Shown here piece by piece: positions 6,118-12,669 of a stretch of 12,669 nt of DNA. Below the pieces are notes generated by a model, which worked only from the letters and a program-made list of their open reading frames with translations, searched no databases and was not told the origin of the DNA. This stretch comes from Anaerolineales bacterium UBA3499 (GTDB taxonomy: Bacteria; Chloroflexota; Anaerolineae; Anaerolineales; UBA11657): NCBI GenBank assembly GCA_002377585.1, contig DFQC01000027.1, positions 62,794 through 75,462 of the forward strand. The letters are read 5' to 3'. Numbering within the stretch: position 1 is the first letter of the stretch; the number at the start of each line of letters is the position of its first letter. The position numbers were made by a program, and so were the translations under genes.

Positions 6118-8583
6118 ATGAAAATTCACTACTATCTTTTGGTATGTGTTGTCCTCACGATTGCAACCATATCCTGCTCTCAAGAAACAACTGTGACTAT
6201 CGATGAATCCGAAACATCAACCACAGTCCCTATGGAAGCTACCGTCACTCCTCCAAGTACAAAAACCGCTCAAAAGAGTACTACCAGCAGCTTGGACACC
6301 GCAAATGATGGTACTGACAATTACACATCACCAACACTTACTCCCGCCCAGTCCAGTATTAATGCAGGCCAACTGGCATTACGCAACAGTAACTGGCAGG
6401 CAGCAATTGACTCATATATTGTGGCTCTTGAGCAAACAGAGGAAGACGATGCAATACACTTAGATGCACATCTAGGTCTTGCTCATAGTTATCTGAGAAG
6501 CAAAGCTATGTGGACCGCACTAGAAACCTTAGAAACATTTGCTCAAACTCATCCCACTGCGCACAATATGGCTGATGCAATATTTCTATTGGGTTACACA
6601 AACCATGAATTAGGCAACCATACTATAGCTATAGACTATTTTAATCAGTACATAGAACTATACCCAAATGTAATCGATTCTTATGTACTCGAACTCATTG
6701 CCGATGCTCATCGAGCCAAAGGACTATATAGTACATCGGCAGACTACTACGAGAAAGCAATACTAAAGCCGCGTGGTACAAACATCAATTTTCTTCTACT
6801 CGACAAAGCAGAAGTCTTACAAGCATCTGGTGAAACCGCTGGATCAATCGCACTGTTTGATCTGGTTGCCAATAATACAAAGTATGACAACACAAGGGCG
6901 CAAATGGATTATAAACGCGCAAAAGCCATGGTAGACGCCAACCAAATCAATACAGCCATACAATACTACAAGCACGCAGTCAATACATATCCTAAATCAT
7001 ATTATTCTTACCTATCACTTGTTGAGTTACTCAGCTATGGAACTAAAGTAAATGAATTCCAACGAGGCTTAATTGATTACCATGCTGATCAACACACACC
7101 AGCAATATTAGCTTTTAGACGCTACCTGTCAACAAATCCTGAGCATGACGCGCAATCCCACTACTATATAGCACTTTCCTATCGAGAACTCAATAATATT
7201 CCTGCTGCAAAACTACATTTCCAAGAAATAATAGACTCACATACTAGTGACGCTTTATGGGGTGAGGCATGGCTTGAGCTCGCCTATACGCAATGGGGAT
7301 GGGAAGACAATTACTCAGGTGCTGTCTCAAATCTGCAAGATATGGTATCTACTTATCCTAAACATAATATGTCTCCTGAGATTCTGTTTTACGCAGCGCG
7401 TATAGCAGAACGAGGTAAATATTTAGATACTGCTTCGGGTTTATGGGGTCAGGTAGCTGACCAATATCCCACTACTAACCTAGCACCTGCAGCTGCTTTT
7501 CTATCTGGTATAACTTTCTACCGTACAGATGAGTTTGAGGAAGCTGAGAAACGATTTAGTCAATCAATTGACCTAAACCAAGGTGATCTCAGTCAACTAT
7601 CAGGATCACTAGTATGGTTAGGCAAAGTGCACTCGATTAATGGAAACACCAAATTAGCAGAAAATGCATGGTATAAAGCAGTTGATGTAGATGAATCTGG
7701 GTATTATGGCATTAGAGCAACACAACTTCTCAATGGACACCTGCCATTTAATCCAGTCCCAAATGTCAATTTTGAGTTGGCATCTAACTTAGAATCGCAG
7801 ATAAAGGCTGAGGATTATATAGCAAAACATTTAAATATCCCCAACAATAATCTTAGCGTTTTGTCAGATAAACTGATTTCAGATGAATATTGGGTCAGAG
7901 GAAGTACACTATGGAGACTAGGACAATTTGAGGACGCTCGTGAAGAACTGGATAATTTACGCAACAAATATAAAACTGATGCTTTGGCTTCATACCAATT
8001 ATCTCTAGCCTATAAGGAGCTAGGATATTACTATGGTGCGATATGGGCTGCACGTTACTGCATGGATTCACTAGAACTCTATAACAACCTAGAAGCACCA
8101 AAATTTATTACACAACTACGATACGGTCCATATTACCTGGACCTAATAGAACCAATATCTAGACAATATGGAATAGATCCTCTTATCATTGCATCTCTAA
8201 TCCGACAAGAAAGCCTATATCAAGGCGAAGTAACTTCTTCAGCATATGCACAAGGATTAATGCAAGTCATACCCCCTACTGGCGAATATATAGCCCGCCA
8301 ACTACGATGGCACAATTACAAGAGTCAAGACCTATACCGTCCACACATTAATGTAGCTTTCGGAGTTTATTACCTTGATGAACAACTAGGAATTTTCAAC
8401 GGTAACAAGTATGCTGCCTTAGCCGCATATAATGCTGGTCCTGGTAACACTTCAATCTGGAACAACTTAGCCAAAAATGATTACGACCTGCTTGTAGAGA
8501 TAATAAGACTTGATGAGCCACAGGAATATATACGCCGCATTGCGCAACACTACTCAGTCTACCATCACTTATATTCAGACTAG
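6118..8583 (+). CDS. TPR-rich lipoprotein with C-terminal lytic transglycosylase (SLT) domain
   Basis: The enzyme should cleave peptidoglycan between MurNAc and GlcNAc to 1,6-anhydro products outside the cytoplasmic membrane. From ATG 6118 it has 821 residues. A short signal peptide (MKIHYYLLVCVVLTIATIS) ends at Cys20, a probable lipoprotein cysteine, although Thr at -3 is not ideal. A Ser/Thr/Pro-rich linker (about 21-75) follows, then a long array of TPR-like helical hairpins (about 80-640), as in Slt70-type superhelical scaffolds. The SLT domain (about 670-815) has catalytic Glu698 in IRQES, the SAYAQGLMQVIPPTG block (708-722) and AYNAGPGN (770-777), ending with EPQEYIRRI. The frame is open 19 codons further upstream, but that would bury the signal peptide, so 6118 is preferred. 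No Shine-Dalgarno is visible. It is monocistronic, and its stop overlaps the convergent neighbour's stop. Confidence 0.92.
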   Translation: MKIHYYLLVCVVLTIATISCSQETTVTIDESETSTTVPMEATVTPPSTKTAQKSTTSSLDTANDGTDNYTSPTLTPAQSSINAGQLALRNSNWQAAIDSYIVALEQTEEDDAIHLDAHLGLAHSYLRSKAMWTALETLETFAQTHPTAHNMADAIFLLGYTNHELGNHTIAIDYFNQYIELYPNVIDSYVLELIADAHRAKGLYSTSADYYEKAILKPRGTNINFLLLDKAEVLQASGETAGSIALFDLVANNTKYDNTRAQMDYKRAKAMVDANQINTAIQYYKHAVNTYPKSYYSYLSLVELLSYGTKVNEFQRGLIDYHADQHTPAILAFRRYLSTNPEHDAQSHYYIALSYRELNNIPAAKLHFQEIIDSHTSDALWGEAWLELAYTQWGWEDNYSGAVSNLQDMVSTYPKHNMSPEILFYAARIAERGKYLDTASGLWGQVADQYPTTNLAPAAAFLSGITFYRTDEFEEAEKRFSQSIDLNQGDLSQLSGSLVWLGKVHSINGNTKLAENAWYKAVDVDESGYYGIRATQLLNGHLPFNPVPNVNFELASNLESQIKAEDYIAKHLNIPNNNLSVLSDKLISDEYWVRGSTLWRLGQFEDAREELDNLRNKYKTDALASYQLSLAYKELGYYYGAIWAARYCMDSLELYNNLEAPKFITQLRYGPYYLDLIEPISRQYGIDPLIIASLIRQESLYQGEVTSSAYAQGLMQVIPPTGEYIARQLRWHNYKSQDLYRPHINVAFGVYYLDEQLGIFNGNKYAALAAYNAGPGNTSIWNNLAKNDYDLLVEIIRLDEPQEYIRRIAQHYSVYHHLYSD
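8580..8583. other. Interlocked stop codons of convergent genes
   Basis: The palindrome CTAG supplies TAG to both strands: 8581-8583 ends the transglycosylase gene and 8582-8580 ends the solute-binding-protein gene. No hairpin terminator lies between the two genes. Confidence 0.9.
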
Positions 8584-10271
8584 TTGGTCAACCTACCTAC
8601 TACTCTTCTAATTACAATGTACCAGTTAGAAATACCATTGAAACGGTCTGATGGCTCAACGATTGGACCCATTTGCACTCCATGCACAACCTTATTTGTT
8701 ACATATGAATACACTGGATGATATACCAGCAAAGCAGGAGTATCATCAACAAACCGCTTCTGAAACATATGATACAAACTTGATCTAGTAGATATCGATG
8801 GAGTGGTGCGTGCCTGTTCAATATATTCGCTTATTCTTCGATTGTCATATCCACTATAGTTTTGACCACTTTCAATTTCAGTCTGGTGCCAAAAGGGATA
8901 TGGATCTGGGTCAGGCGTCCTCTGCAAGCTAACGTCAATCATTATCGCTTGAAATTCTCGAGTATCGAGGTATTCTTCCTCGAGAATATCTGGCTCCACA
9001 ATTTGTAGCAAAGCATTTACACCTAGTTTTCCCCAATCATCCACAGCAATCTGCCCCAAAACAACAGATAAATCGTCGTTCGGGACTAACAACTCGAATT
9101 CGAGTTCTTCACCATCCTTTTGCAAGATGAGATTATCTGTAACACTCCCCACATCAGTTTCAGGAAAAGCCCACCCAGACTCACTTAACAAATCAGCAGC
9201 AGAATCGGGATTATACTCAGTATTTTTTAGAGAATCATTGTAAGCCCAATTGCCTGGAGGAATTGGGCTACTAGCTAACACAGCTTGTCCAGACAAGAAT
9301 TCGTTCACAAAAAATTTGCGGTTCAATCCTAACAGTAATGCTAATCTAACTTTCTTCTCTCTGAAAAATTTTAGGGACTCGTTTTGCTGGTTCAGTAAAA
9401 TCATTTTAGTTTCAGGCAGCAAAGAAGAATGTATGTCGAAATTGACATTATTCAGCATTGAGTCTATACCTTTTTGACTCAAACCACCCACTCCCATTAT
9501 TTCATTTTGTCTCAATGCTTCAATAGCCGACGATTCATCAAGATAGTATTTAAGCTTGATTGCAGTCAACATTGGAGTATCACCATGATAGAAGGGATTG
9601 GTTGTCAAAACAATTTCAGAAATAGAGTGTCCATCACCCAAATTCAAATTCTCTACCTTAAAGGGCCCTGATCCTACAGGGTTCATATTAGCAGGGTGAA
9701 GCTTGAGATCAGCTGAGCGGACACCTGAAAACATATGTGCAGGCAACACCGGAAATGTTACATGATCCAGAAAAGGTGCGTAAGGCTCTGGCAGTGTCAG
9801 TTTCAGTGTACTATTGTTAAGCTTGGCCACAGCAATCTGTCGCCACAATTCACCAGTATCAGCAGGTCCCGGATAATCGAGGGATTGCATAAGACCAATA
9901 GTAAATATGACATCATCCAGTGAAAGGGGAACACCGTCATGCCAACGTAGTCCTGAACGAATCACAAAAGTATAAGAAAGTCCATCTGCAGTAACTGCCC
10001 AACTTTCAGCTAAATCAGGTATTGGCTGTCCTGACCCGTCAAACTTCAACATGCCCGCATAAACCAACTTTGCAATATCTCGGTCCGGACCATGGTGAGA
10101 AAATAACAAAGGATTCAACTCACGTGGCTCACCTATCACACCTTCCACATACGTACCACCAGGAGCTGGAGACACAGAAACCAAAAGCCCTAAAGACTGT
10201 GTGTACAATAAAAACCCAATTAGTCCCAATCCAGCTATTGCTATTACGATCTGTGTACGTATCTTATTCAT
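8580..10271 (-). CDS. Family-5 extracellular solute-binding protein (peptide/nickel ABC type), membrane-anchored
   Basis: This is a periplasmic-binding-protein-like receptor of the SBP_bac_5 (DppA/OppA) group, 563 residues. After an N-terminal hydrophobic anchor (about 7-32) without lipobox comes the family's opening GGTYVEGVIGEPRELNPLLF, then YAGMLKFDGSGQPIPDLAESW and LSYTFVIRSGLRWHDGVPLSLDDVIFTI, typical of the class. A C-terminal lobe ends in PALLVYHPVYSYV. The frame stays open 16 more codons upstream, but that stretch is the translated terminator hairpin, so ATG 10271 is the start; no clear ribosome-binding site precedes it. No permease or ATPase gene is adjacent, so it is an orphan receptor here. 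Ligand is unknown; oligopeptides or wall fragments are possible. It follows secG after a terminator. Confidence 0.92.
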   Translation of the reverse strand: MNKIRTQIVIAIAGLGLIGFLLYTQSLGLLVSVSPAPGGTYVEGVIGEPRELNPLLFSHHGPDRDIAKLVYAGMLKFDGSGQPIPDLAESWAVTADGLSYTFVIRSGLRWHDGVPLSLDDVIFTIGLMQSLDYPGPADTGELWRQIAVAKLNNSTLKLTLPEPYAPFLDHVTFPVLPAHMFSGVRSADLKLHPANMNPVGSGPFKVENLNLGDGHSISEIVLTTNPFYHGDTPMLTAIKLKYYLDESSAIEALRQNEIMGVGGLSQKGIDSMLNNVNFDIHSSLLPETKMILLNQQNESLKFFREKKVRLALLLGLNRKFFVNEFLSGQAVLASSPIPPGNWAYNDSLKNTEYNPDSAADLLSESGWAFPETDVGSVTDNLILQKDGEELEFELLVPNDDLSVVLGQIAVDDWGKLGVNALLQIVEPDILEEEYLDTREFQAIMIDVSLQRTPDPDPYPFWHQTEIESGQNYSGYDNRRISEYIEQARTTPSISTRSSLYHMFQKRFVDDTPALLVYHPVYSYVTNKVVHGVQMGPIVEPSDRFNGISNWYIVIRRVVGRLTN

Positions 10272-10286
10272 AAAAAATACACTTGT

Positions 10287-10320
10287 AAAAAAAAGCGCTC
10301 CAATAAAATTTGGAAGCACT
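10287..10320 (-). terminator. Intrinsic terminator after secG
   Basis: On the minus strand AGTGCTTCCAA (10320-10310), loop ATTTTA and TTGGAGCGCT (10303-10294) pair over 10 bp with one bulged T and one G-U, followed by a run of eight T (10294-10287; the first also closes the stem). It lies 86 nt past the secG stop and 15 nt before the solute-binding-protein ATG, separating the two genes. Confidence 0.8.
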
Positions 10321-10350
10321 TTATAACTAATCGATGGACTAGCTTGTCAC
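10320..10350 (-). promoter_or_regulatory. Candidate promoter of the solute-binding-protein gene, overlapping the terminator
   Basis: GTGACA (10350-10345) and TATAAA (10325-10320), each five of six matches, with a rather long 19-nt spacer. The start would fall near 10313, inside the 5' arm of the terminator stem, so transcripts from this promoter could not form the full hairpin while secG read-through could. Confidence 0.35.
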
Positions 10351-10406
10351 ATTACTACAGGTAGACATATAAAAATTAATATACAGAGTTATCGAATATA
10401 TGAACG

Positions 10407-10631
10407 TTATCCATTAATCATCACATTAAGTATCGCAGTAACAAAAAACGCTACTGCCAGACCAATTGTGATATTAAACAGAAGTTTCTCGACTCCTCTG
10501 CGAGCACGAAACACACTACCCTCTGTTGCTCCAGTAAGACCACCTAGGCCAGCACCTTTACTTTGTAAAACAATAGCAACAATTAATGCAATTGAAACTA
10601 CAATCTGGGCTAGATTCATTGTCACATTCAT
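10407..10631 (-). CDS. secG: Protein translocase subunit SecG
   Basis: This small integral-membrane subunit of SecYEG aids preprotein export. Its 74 residues are within the usual range. Two membrane segments (about 6-22 and 51-71) flank the conserved cytoplasmic loop VLQSKGAGLGGLTGATEGSVFRARRGVEKLL, with the family's Q-x3-GAGLGG and RRG-x-EK signatures. The frame could begin five codons earlier at a TTG, but GAGGA ends 8 nt before the ATG at 10631, so that is the start. An ATG four codons later (10619) is less likely. It is transcribed from its own promoter, divergent from the kinase gene. Confidence 0.93.
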   Translation of the reverse strand: MNVTMNLAQIVVSIALIVAIVLQSKGAGLGGLTGATEGSVFRARRGVEKLLFNITIGLAVAFFVTAILNVMING

Positions 10632-10639
10632 GTAGAAAA

Positions 10640-10644
10640 TCCTC
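10640..10644 (-). promoter_or_regulatory. Ribosome-binding site of secG
   Basis: GAGGA, 8 nt before ATG 10631; it selects this ATG over the upstream TTG at 10646. Confidence 0.65.
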
Positions 10645-10660
10645 AAATACGAACTGCAAG

Positions 10661-10688
10661 ATTATATCACAAGCACATATGCTTACAA
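10661..10688 (-). promoter_or_regulatory. secG promoter
   Basis: Perfect -10 TATAAT (10666-10661) with extended TGA just upstream, and TTGTAA (10688-10683) 16 nt away as -35. Transcription would start near 10654, giving a leader of about 23 nt. The spacer contains an inverted repeat, AAGCA-CATA-TGCTT (10671-10684). Confidence 0.65.
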
Positions 10689-10693
10689 CAATA

Positions 10694-10765
10694 TACAATT
10701 ATGCTGCCATCACTAAATTGTACGCAAATATACTCTAATACAGTACAATATTGATACCTTACAAT
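10694..10765. repeat. Cluster of TACAAT motifs in the secG/kinase divergent region
   Basis: TACAAT occurs at 10694-10699, 10744-10749 and 10760-10765, and its complement ATTGTA at 10717-10722. The second and fourth form an inverted repeat ATTGTAC / GTACAAT (10717-10723, 10743-10749) with 19 nt between. They may be binding sites; the 10760 copy may instead be the kinase -10 box. AT-rich chance repetition is possible. Confidence 0.35.
10760..10765 (+). promoter_or_regulatory. Candidate -10 box for the kinase gene (near-leaderless)
   Basis: TACAAT matches the -10 consensus at five of six positions and would place the start near 10772, about 4 nt before the ATG, which has no Shine-Dalgarno. The -35 (AATACA at 17 nt) is poor, so this is tentative. 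Confidence 0.3.
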
Positions 10766-10775
10766 AATTTATCCA

Positions 10776-11879
10776 ATGAATCCTCAAAACAATTCATCAA
10801 GTCAAAAATCAGATATCCCTAAAAACAAAGTGCTTAACAAGCGTTACATGCTCACTGAACGACGAGCTATGGGAGGCATGGCAAATGTTTATAGAGCAGA
10901 AGACCTAGTACTCCAAAGAGTGGTTGCCGTCAAAATACTGAGGGAAGAGTTAGCCGCCAAACCCAATCTAGTGGATCAATTCTTACGTGAGGCACGGGCA
11001 GTAGCCCATCTAAGCCATGCAAATGTCGTGGCAGTTTATGACGTAGGTAGTGACTCAGAAAGTCATTATATGGTGTTAGAACACATTTCGGGACATGACT
11101 TAAAACACCACATCATACTAGATGCCCCCTTCAACACTGATTTAGCACTTGAATATCTAATCAGTATGTGCGCAGGGATAGGTCATGCACATAAGCAAGG
11201 CATTGTACATTGTGATATTAAACCACAAAACATATTAGTTACAGATGACGGCCAGCTGAAAGTAGCAGATTTTGGTATATCAAGACTGATGAAACCAACT
11301 AAATCTTTTGACAACACACCAAAATCTTTTGGTACACCTCAGTACTTCTCACCGGAACAAGCACACGGAGCACAGGCTACTCCAGCATCTGATGTATATT
11401 CGTTAGGAATAGTATTGTTCGAAATGCTCACTGGCAGGTTACCTTTTGAGTCGGATCAGCCACAAATCTTAGGACATATGCATATGCATGTCACTCCACC
11501 AGATATACGCACACTAAATCAAGGAGTACCAGATACACTGTCAGCTATAATAACTAAGGTGCTATCTAAAGAACCTGCTGCACGCTATAGAACAGCCCAA
11601 CACCTTGGACATGTTCTGGAAACATATCGCCAAAAAGGAGCACAGGCAACCAAACCATATTTGGCACTCAGTAATAAAGAGCTGGACAAACGCATTTTTG
11701 CACATACATATGAAAATGAAGAATTGGCAAAAAAAGCCACGGATAACGACTTTTTTGCTGAAACAGACTGGGTATCATATCTGCTAGGTGCTACTGCAGT
11801 GTTGTTGATACTTGGATTGCTAGCACTTTGGACAAGAGTATACTGGAAACTAGCACCACTCCTAACATTAGTAAATTAA
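10776..11879 (+). CDS. PknB-like membrane Ser/Thr protein kinase without sensor domain
   Basis: The eukaryotic-type kinase has 367 residues. The kinase domain (about 24-285) has the glycine loop AMGGMANVY (31-39), Lys53 in VAVK, Glu72 of helix C, HCDIKPQN (145-152, catalytic Asp147), DFG (165-167), an activation segment with several Thr/Ser, and SPEQ in place of APE (192-195). The loop lacks two of three glycines (Ala31, Ala36), and Cys146 replaces the Arg of HRD, making it a non-RD kinase, but all catalytic residues remain. A polar juxtamembrane stretch (286-331) leads to one membrane helix (about 333-356). Only about ten residues follow, so PASTA or other extracellular sensors typical of PknB/PrkC are absent. 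Substrates are unknown; the neighbour FtsH is a conceivable one. ATG 10776 lacks a ribosome-binding site. Confidence 0.93.
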   Translation: MNPQNNSSSQKSDIPKNKVLNKRYMLTERRAMGGMANVYRAEDLVLQRVVAVKILREELAAKPNLVDQFLREARAVAHLSHANVVAVYDVGSDSESHYMVLEHISGHDLKHHIILDAPFNTDLALEYLISMCAGIGHAHKQGIVHCDIKPQNILVTDDGQLKVADFGISRLMKPTKSFDNTPKSFGTPQYFSPEQAHGAQATPASDVYSLGIVLFEMLTGRLPFESDQPQILGHMHMHVTPPDIRTLNQGVPDTLSAIITKVLSKEPAARYRTAQHLGHVLETYRQKGAQATKPYLALSNKELDKRIFAHTYENEELAKKATDNDFFAETDWVSYLLGATAVLLILGLLALWTRVYWKLAPLLTLVN

Positions 11880-11885
11880 CAAATA

Positions 11886-11934
11886 TCTTACAAGAAAACT
11901 AATCAAACTTGGTATAATTACATAACTTGTAAGA
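11886..11934 (+). promoter_or_regulatory. ftsH promoter flanked by a perfect inverted repeat
   Basis: An extended -10, TGGTATAAT (11910-11918), has no good -35 and predicts a start near 11925. Around it lie TCTTACAAG (11886-11894) and its exact complement CTTGTAAGA (11926-11934), 31 nt apart, one near -35 and one near +1. The long loop argues against a terminator; an operator bound on both sides of the promoter is possible. Confidence 0.55.
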
Positions 11935-11942
11935 CAAATCAC

Positions 11943-11946
11943 GGAG
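11943..11946 (+). promoter_or_regulatory. Ribosome-binding site of ftsH
   Basis: GGAG 7 nt before the GTG at 11954. It favours this GTG over the ATG five codons later, which has no comparable site. Confidence 0.6.
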
Positions 11947-11953
11947 ACAAAAA

Positions 11954-12669
11954 GTGGAAAATCCCCGTATGAGAAACTCATTAGTGTACGTCCTAATAGT
12001 AATAGCATTAGGAGCTATACTGTATTCCGTTCGTACACAATCAGGACCAAAAACAGAACTGACCATTAGTGAAGTTGCCACTCAAATTGAGCGTGGCAAT
12101 GTTGAAAAAATCGTAGTAGCTGAAGACGATTTGACTATTTACTTTCGTCCAGGTGCAGAATATGAACTAGCTATTACCCGCAAAGAAAGTGCCTCAACAG
12201 CCCCTGAACAATTTGCTACACTTGGTGTAAGTGAACAGGCTAGATCAAATGTTAAATGGGAAGTACAACGTCCCGGCGATTGGGGTAACATAATGGTCCT
12301 ACTTAGTTACACTTTACCCGCAATCTTTGTCATTGGATTTATTTATTTCATTCTTCGACAAGCTCAGGGCACAAACAATCAAGCTCTGTCCTTTGGGAAA
12401 AGCAAAGCTCGCATGTTCGCCGGAGACCAACCTACTGTAACATTTGACGATGTGGCTGGAGCAGATGAGGCGAAAGAGGAACTGCAAGAGGTGGTTGAAT
12501 TCTTGCAAGAGCCAGAAAAATTCATAGGACTAGGAGCACGAATACCAAAGGGCGTATTACTAGTTGGATCACCGGGAACTGGTAAAACATTACTAGCTAA
12601 AGCAGTTTCTGGTGAGGCTGGCGTGCCATTTTTTTCCATATCTGGATCAGAATTTGTTGAAATGTTCGT
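11954..12669 (+). CDS. ftsH: ATP-dependent zinc metalloprotease FtsH, N-terminal part (runs off right edge)
   Basis: FtsH is a membrane-anchored AAA+ protease that degrades misfolded and regulatory membrane and soluble proteins. The 238 visible residues cover the first membrane helix (about 10-26), the external FtsH_ext region (about 30-108), the second helix (about 113-134) and the beginning of the AAA module: FGKSKARMF (148-155), TFDDVAGADEAKEEL (163-177) and Walker A GSPGTGKT (205-212), where Ser replaces the more usual Pro of GPPGTGKT. The reading continues to ISGSEFVEMF at the edge; Walker B, SRH and the HEXXH zinc site lie beyond. Start is GTG 11954 with GGAG; ATG 11969 would shorten it by five residues. 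It lies 74 nt after the kinase gene, with its own promoter. Confidence 0.96.
   Translation, partial: MENPRMRNSLVYVLIVIALGAILYSVRTQSGPKTELTISEVATQIERGNVEKIVVAEDDLTIYFRPGAEYELAITRKESASTAPEQFATLGVSEQARSNVKWEVQRPGDWGNIMVLLSYTLPAIFVIGFIYFILRQAQGTNNQALSFGKSKARMFAGDQPTVTFDDVAGADEAKEELQEVVEFLQEPEKFIGLGARIPKGVLLVGSPGTGKTLLAKAVSGEAGVPFFSISGSEFVEMF

Noticed and set aside
10272..10319. A 16-codon extension of the solute-binding protein giving a hydrophobic leader
   Set aside because: The residues are the translation of the terminator stem and its T-run; the anchor helix begins after ATG 10271.
10321..10406. A tRNA or small RNA gene between secG and the terminator
   Set aside because: No T-arm, acceptor pairing or cloverleaf can be drawn; it reads as a 3' trailer.
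11211..11222. Kinase as pseudokinase because of HCD for HRD
   Set aside because: Lys53, Glu72, Asp147, Asn152 and the DFG Asp165 are all present; non-RD kinases can be active.
11899..12639. Minus-strand open frames opposite ftsH (11899-12081, 12314-12508, 12379-12639)
   Set aside because: They are antisense to well-conserved FtsH coding sequence or its leader, lack start signals and resemble no family.

Overview
The window is a compact, AT-leaning bacterial chromosome segment with four transcription units and no gap over 300 bases. There are no RNA genes, CRISPR arrays or mobile elements that I can see. The organism is probably a member of Chloroflexota (Dehalococcoidia/SAR202-like). That is an inference from the SecG, orphan solute-binding protein, one-transmembrane Ser/Thr kinase and FtsH set and the protein style; no sequence marker proves it.

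Unit 1 (positions 6002 down to 1, minus strand, running off the left edge) is a tightly packed surface-sugar operon. In transcription order it holds glucose-1-phosphate cytidylyltransferase (ddhA), CDP-glucose 4,6-dehydratase (ddhB), an extended-SDR NDP-sugar reductase/epimerase, the PMP/[2Fe-2S] 3-dehydratase (ddhC), two tandem paralogous GT2 glycosyltransferases and the N-terminal part of a PfkB sugar/nucleoside kinase. Gaps are 1-9 nt or 4-nt overlaps. The first, second and fourth genes define the CDP-3,6-dideoxyhexose route (glucose-1-P, then CDP-glucose, CDP-4-keto-6-deoxyglucose and the 3-deoxy intermediate). The SDR is the natural candidate for the last, sugar-determining step. The two GT2 enzymes would transfer sugars to a lipid carrier or growing glycan. 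The E1 partner reductase (ddhD) is not in view. A near-consensus sigma-70 promoter drives the operon, followed at once by a small palindrome and an intrinsic terminator in the untranslated leader, which suggests attenuation.

Unit 2 (6118-8583, plus) is one gene for a TPR-rich lipoprotein ending in a soluble-lytic-transglycosylase domain. It is divergent from unit 1. Its stop codon interlocks, in the four bases CTAG, with that of unit 3.

Unit 3 (10631 down to 8580, minus) is secG, then a terminator, then an N-terminally anchored family-5 (peptide-type) substrate-binding protein with no transporter partners in view.

Unit 4 (10776 to the right edge, plus) is a membrane-anchored PknB-like Ser/Thr kinase without extracellular sensor domain, followed by the 5' part of ftsH. 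ftsH has its own extended -10 promoter, flanked by a perfect 9-bp inverted repeat.

The most interesting points are the promoter-palindrome-terminator leader of the sugar operon, the final-step SDR that lacks the usual catalytic Ser/Thr segment, and the two intergenic regions with symmetric sites around promoters.
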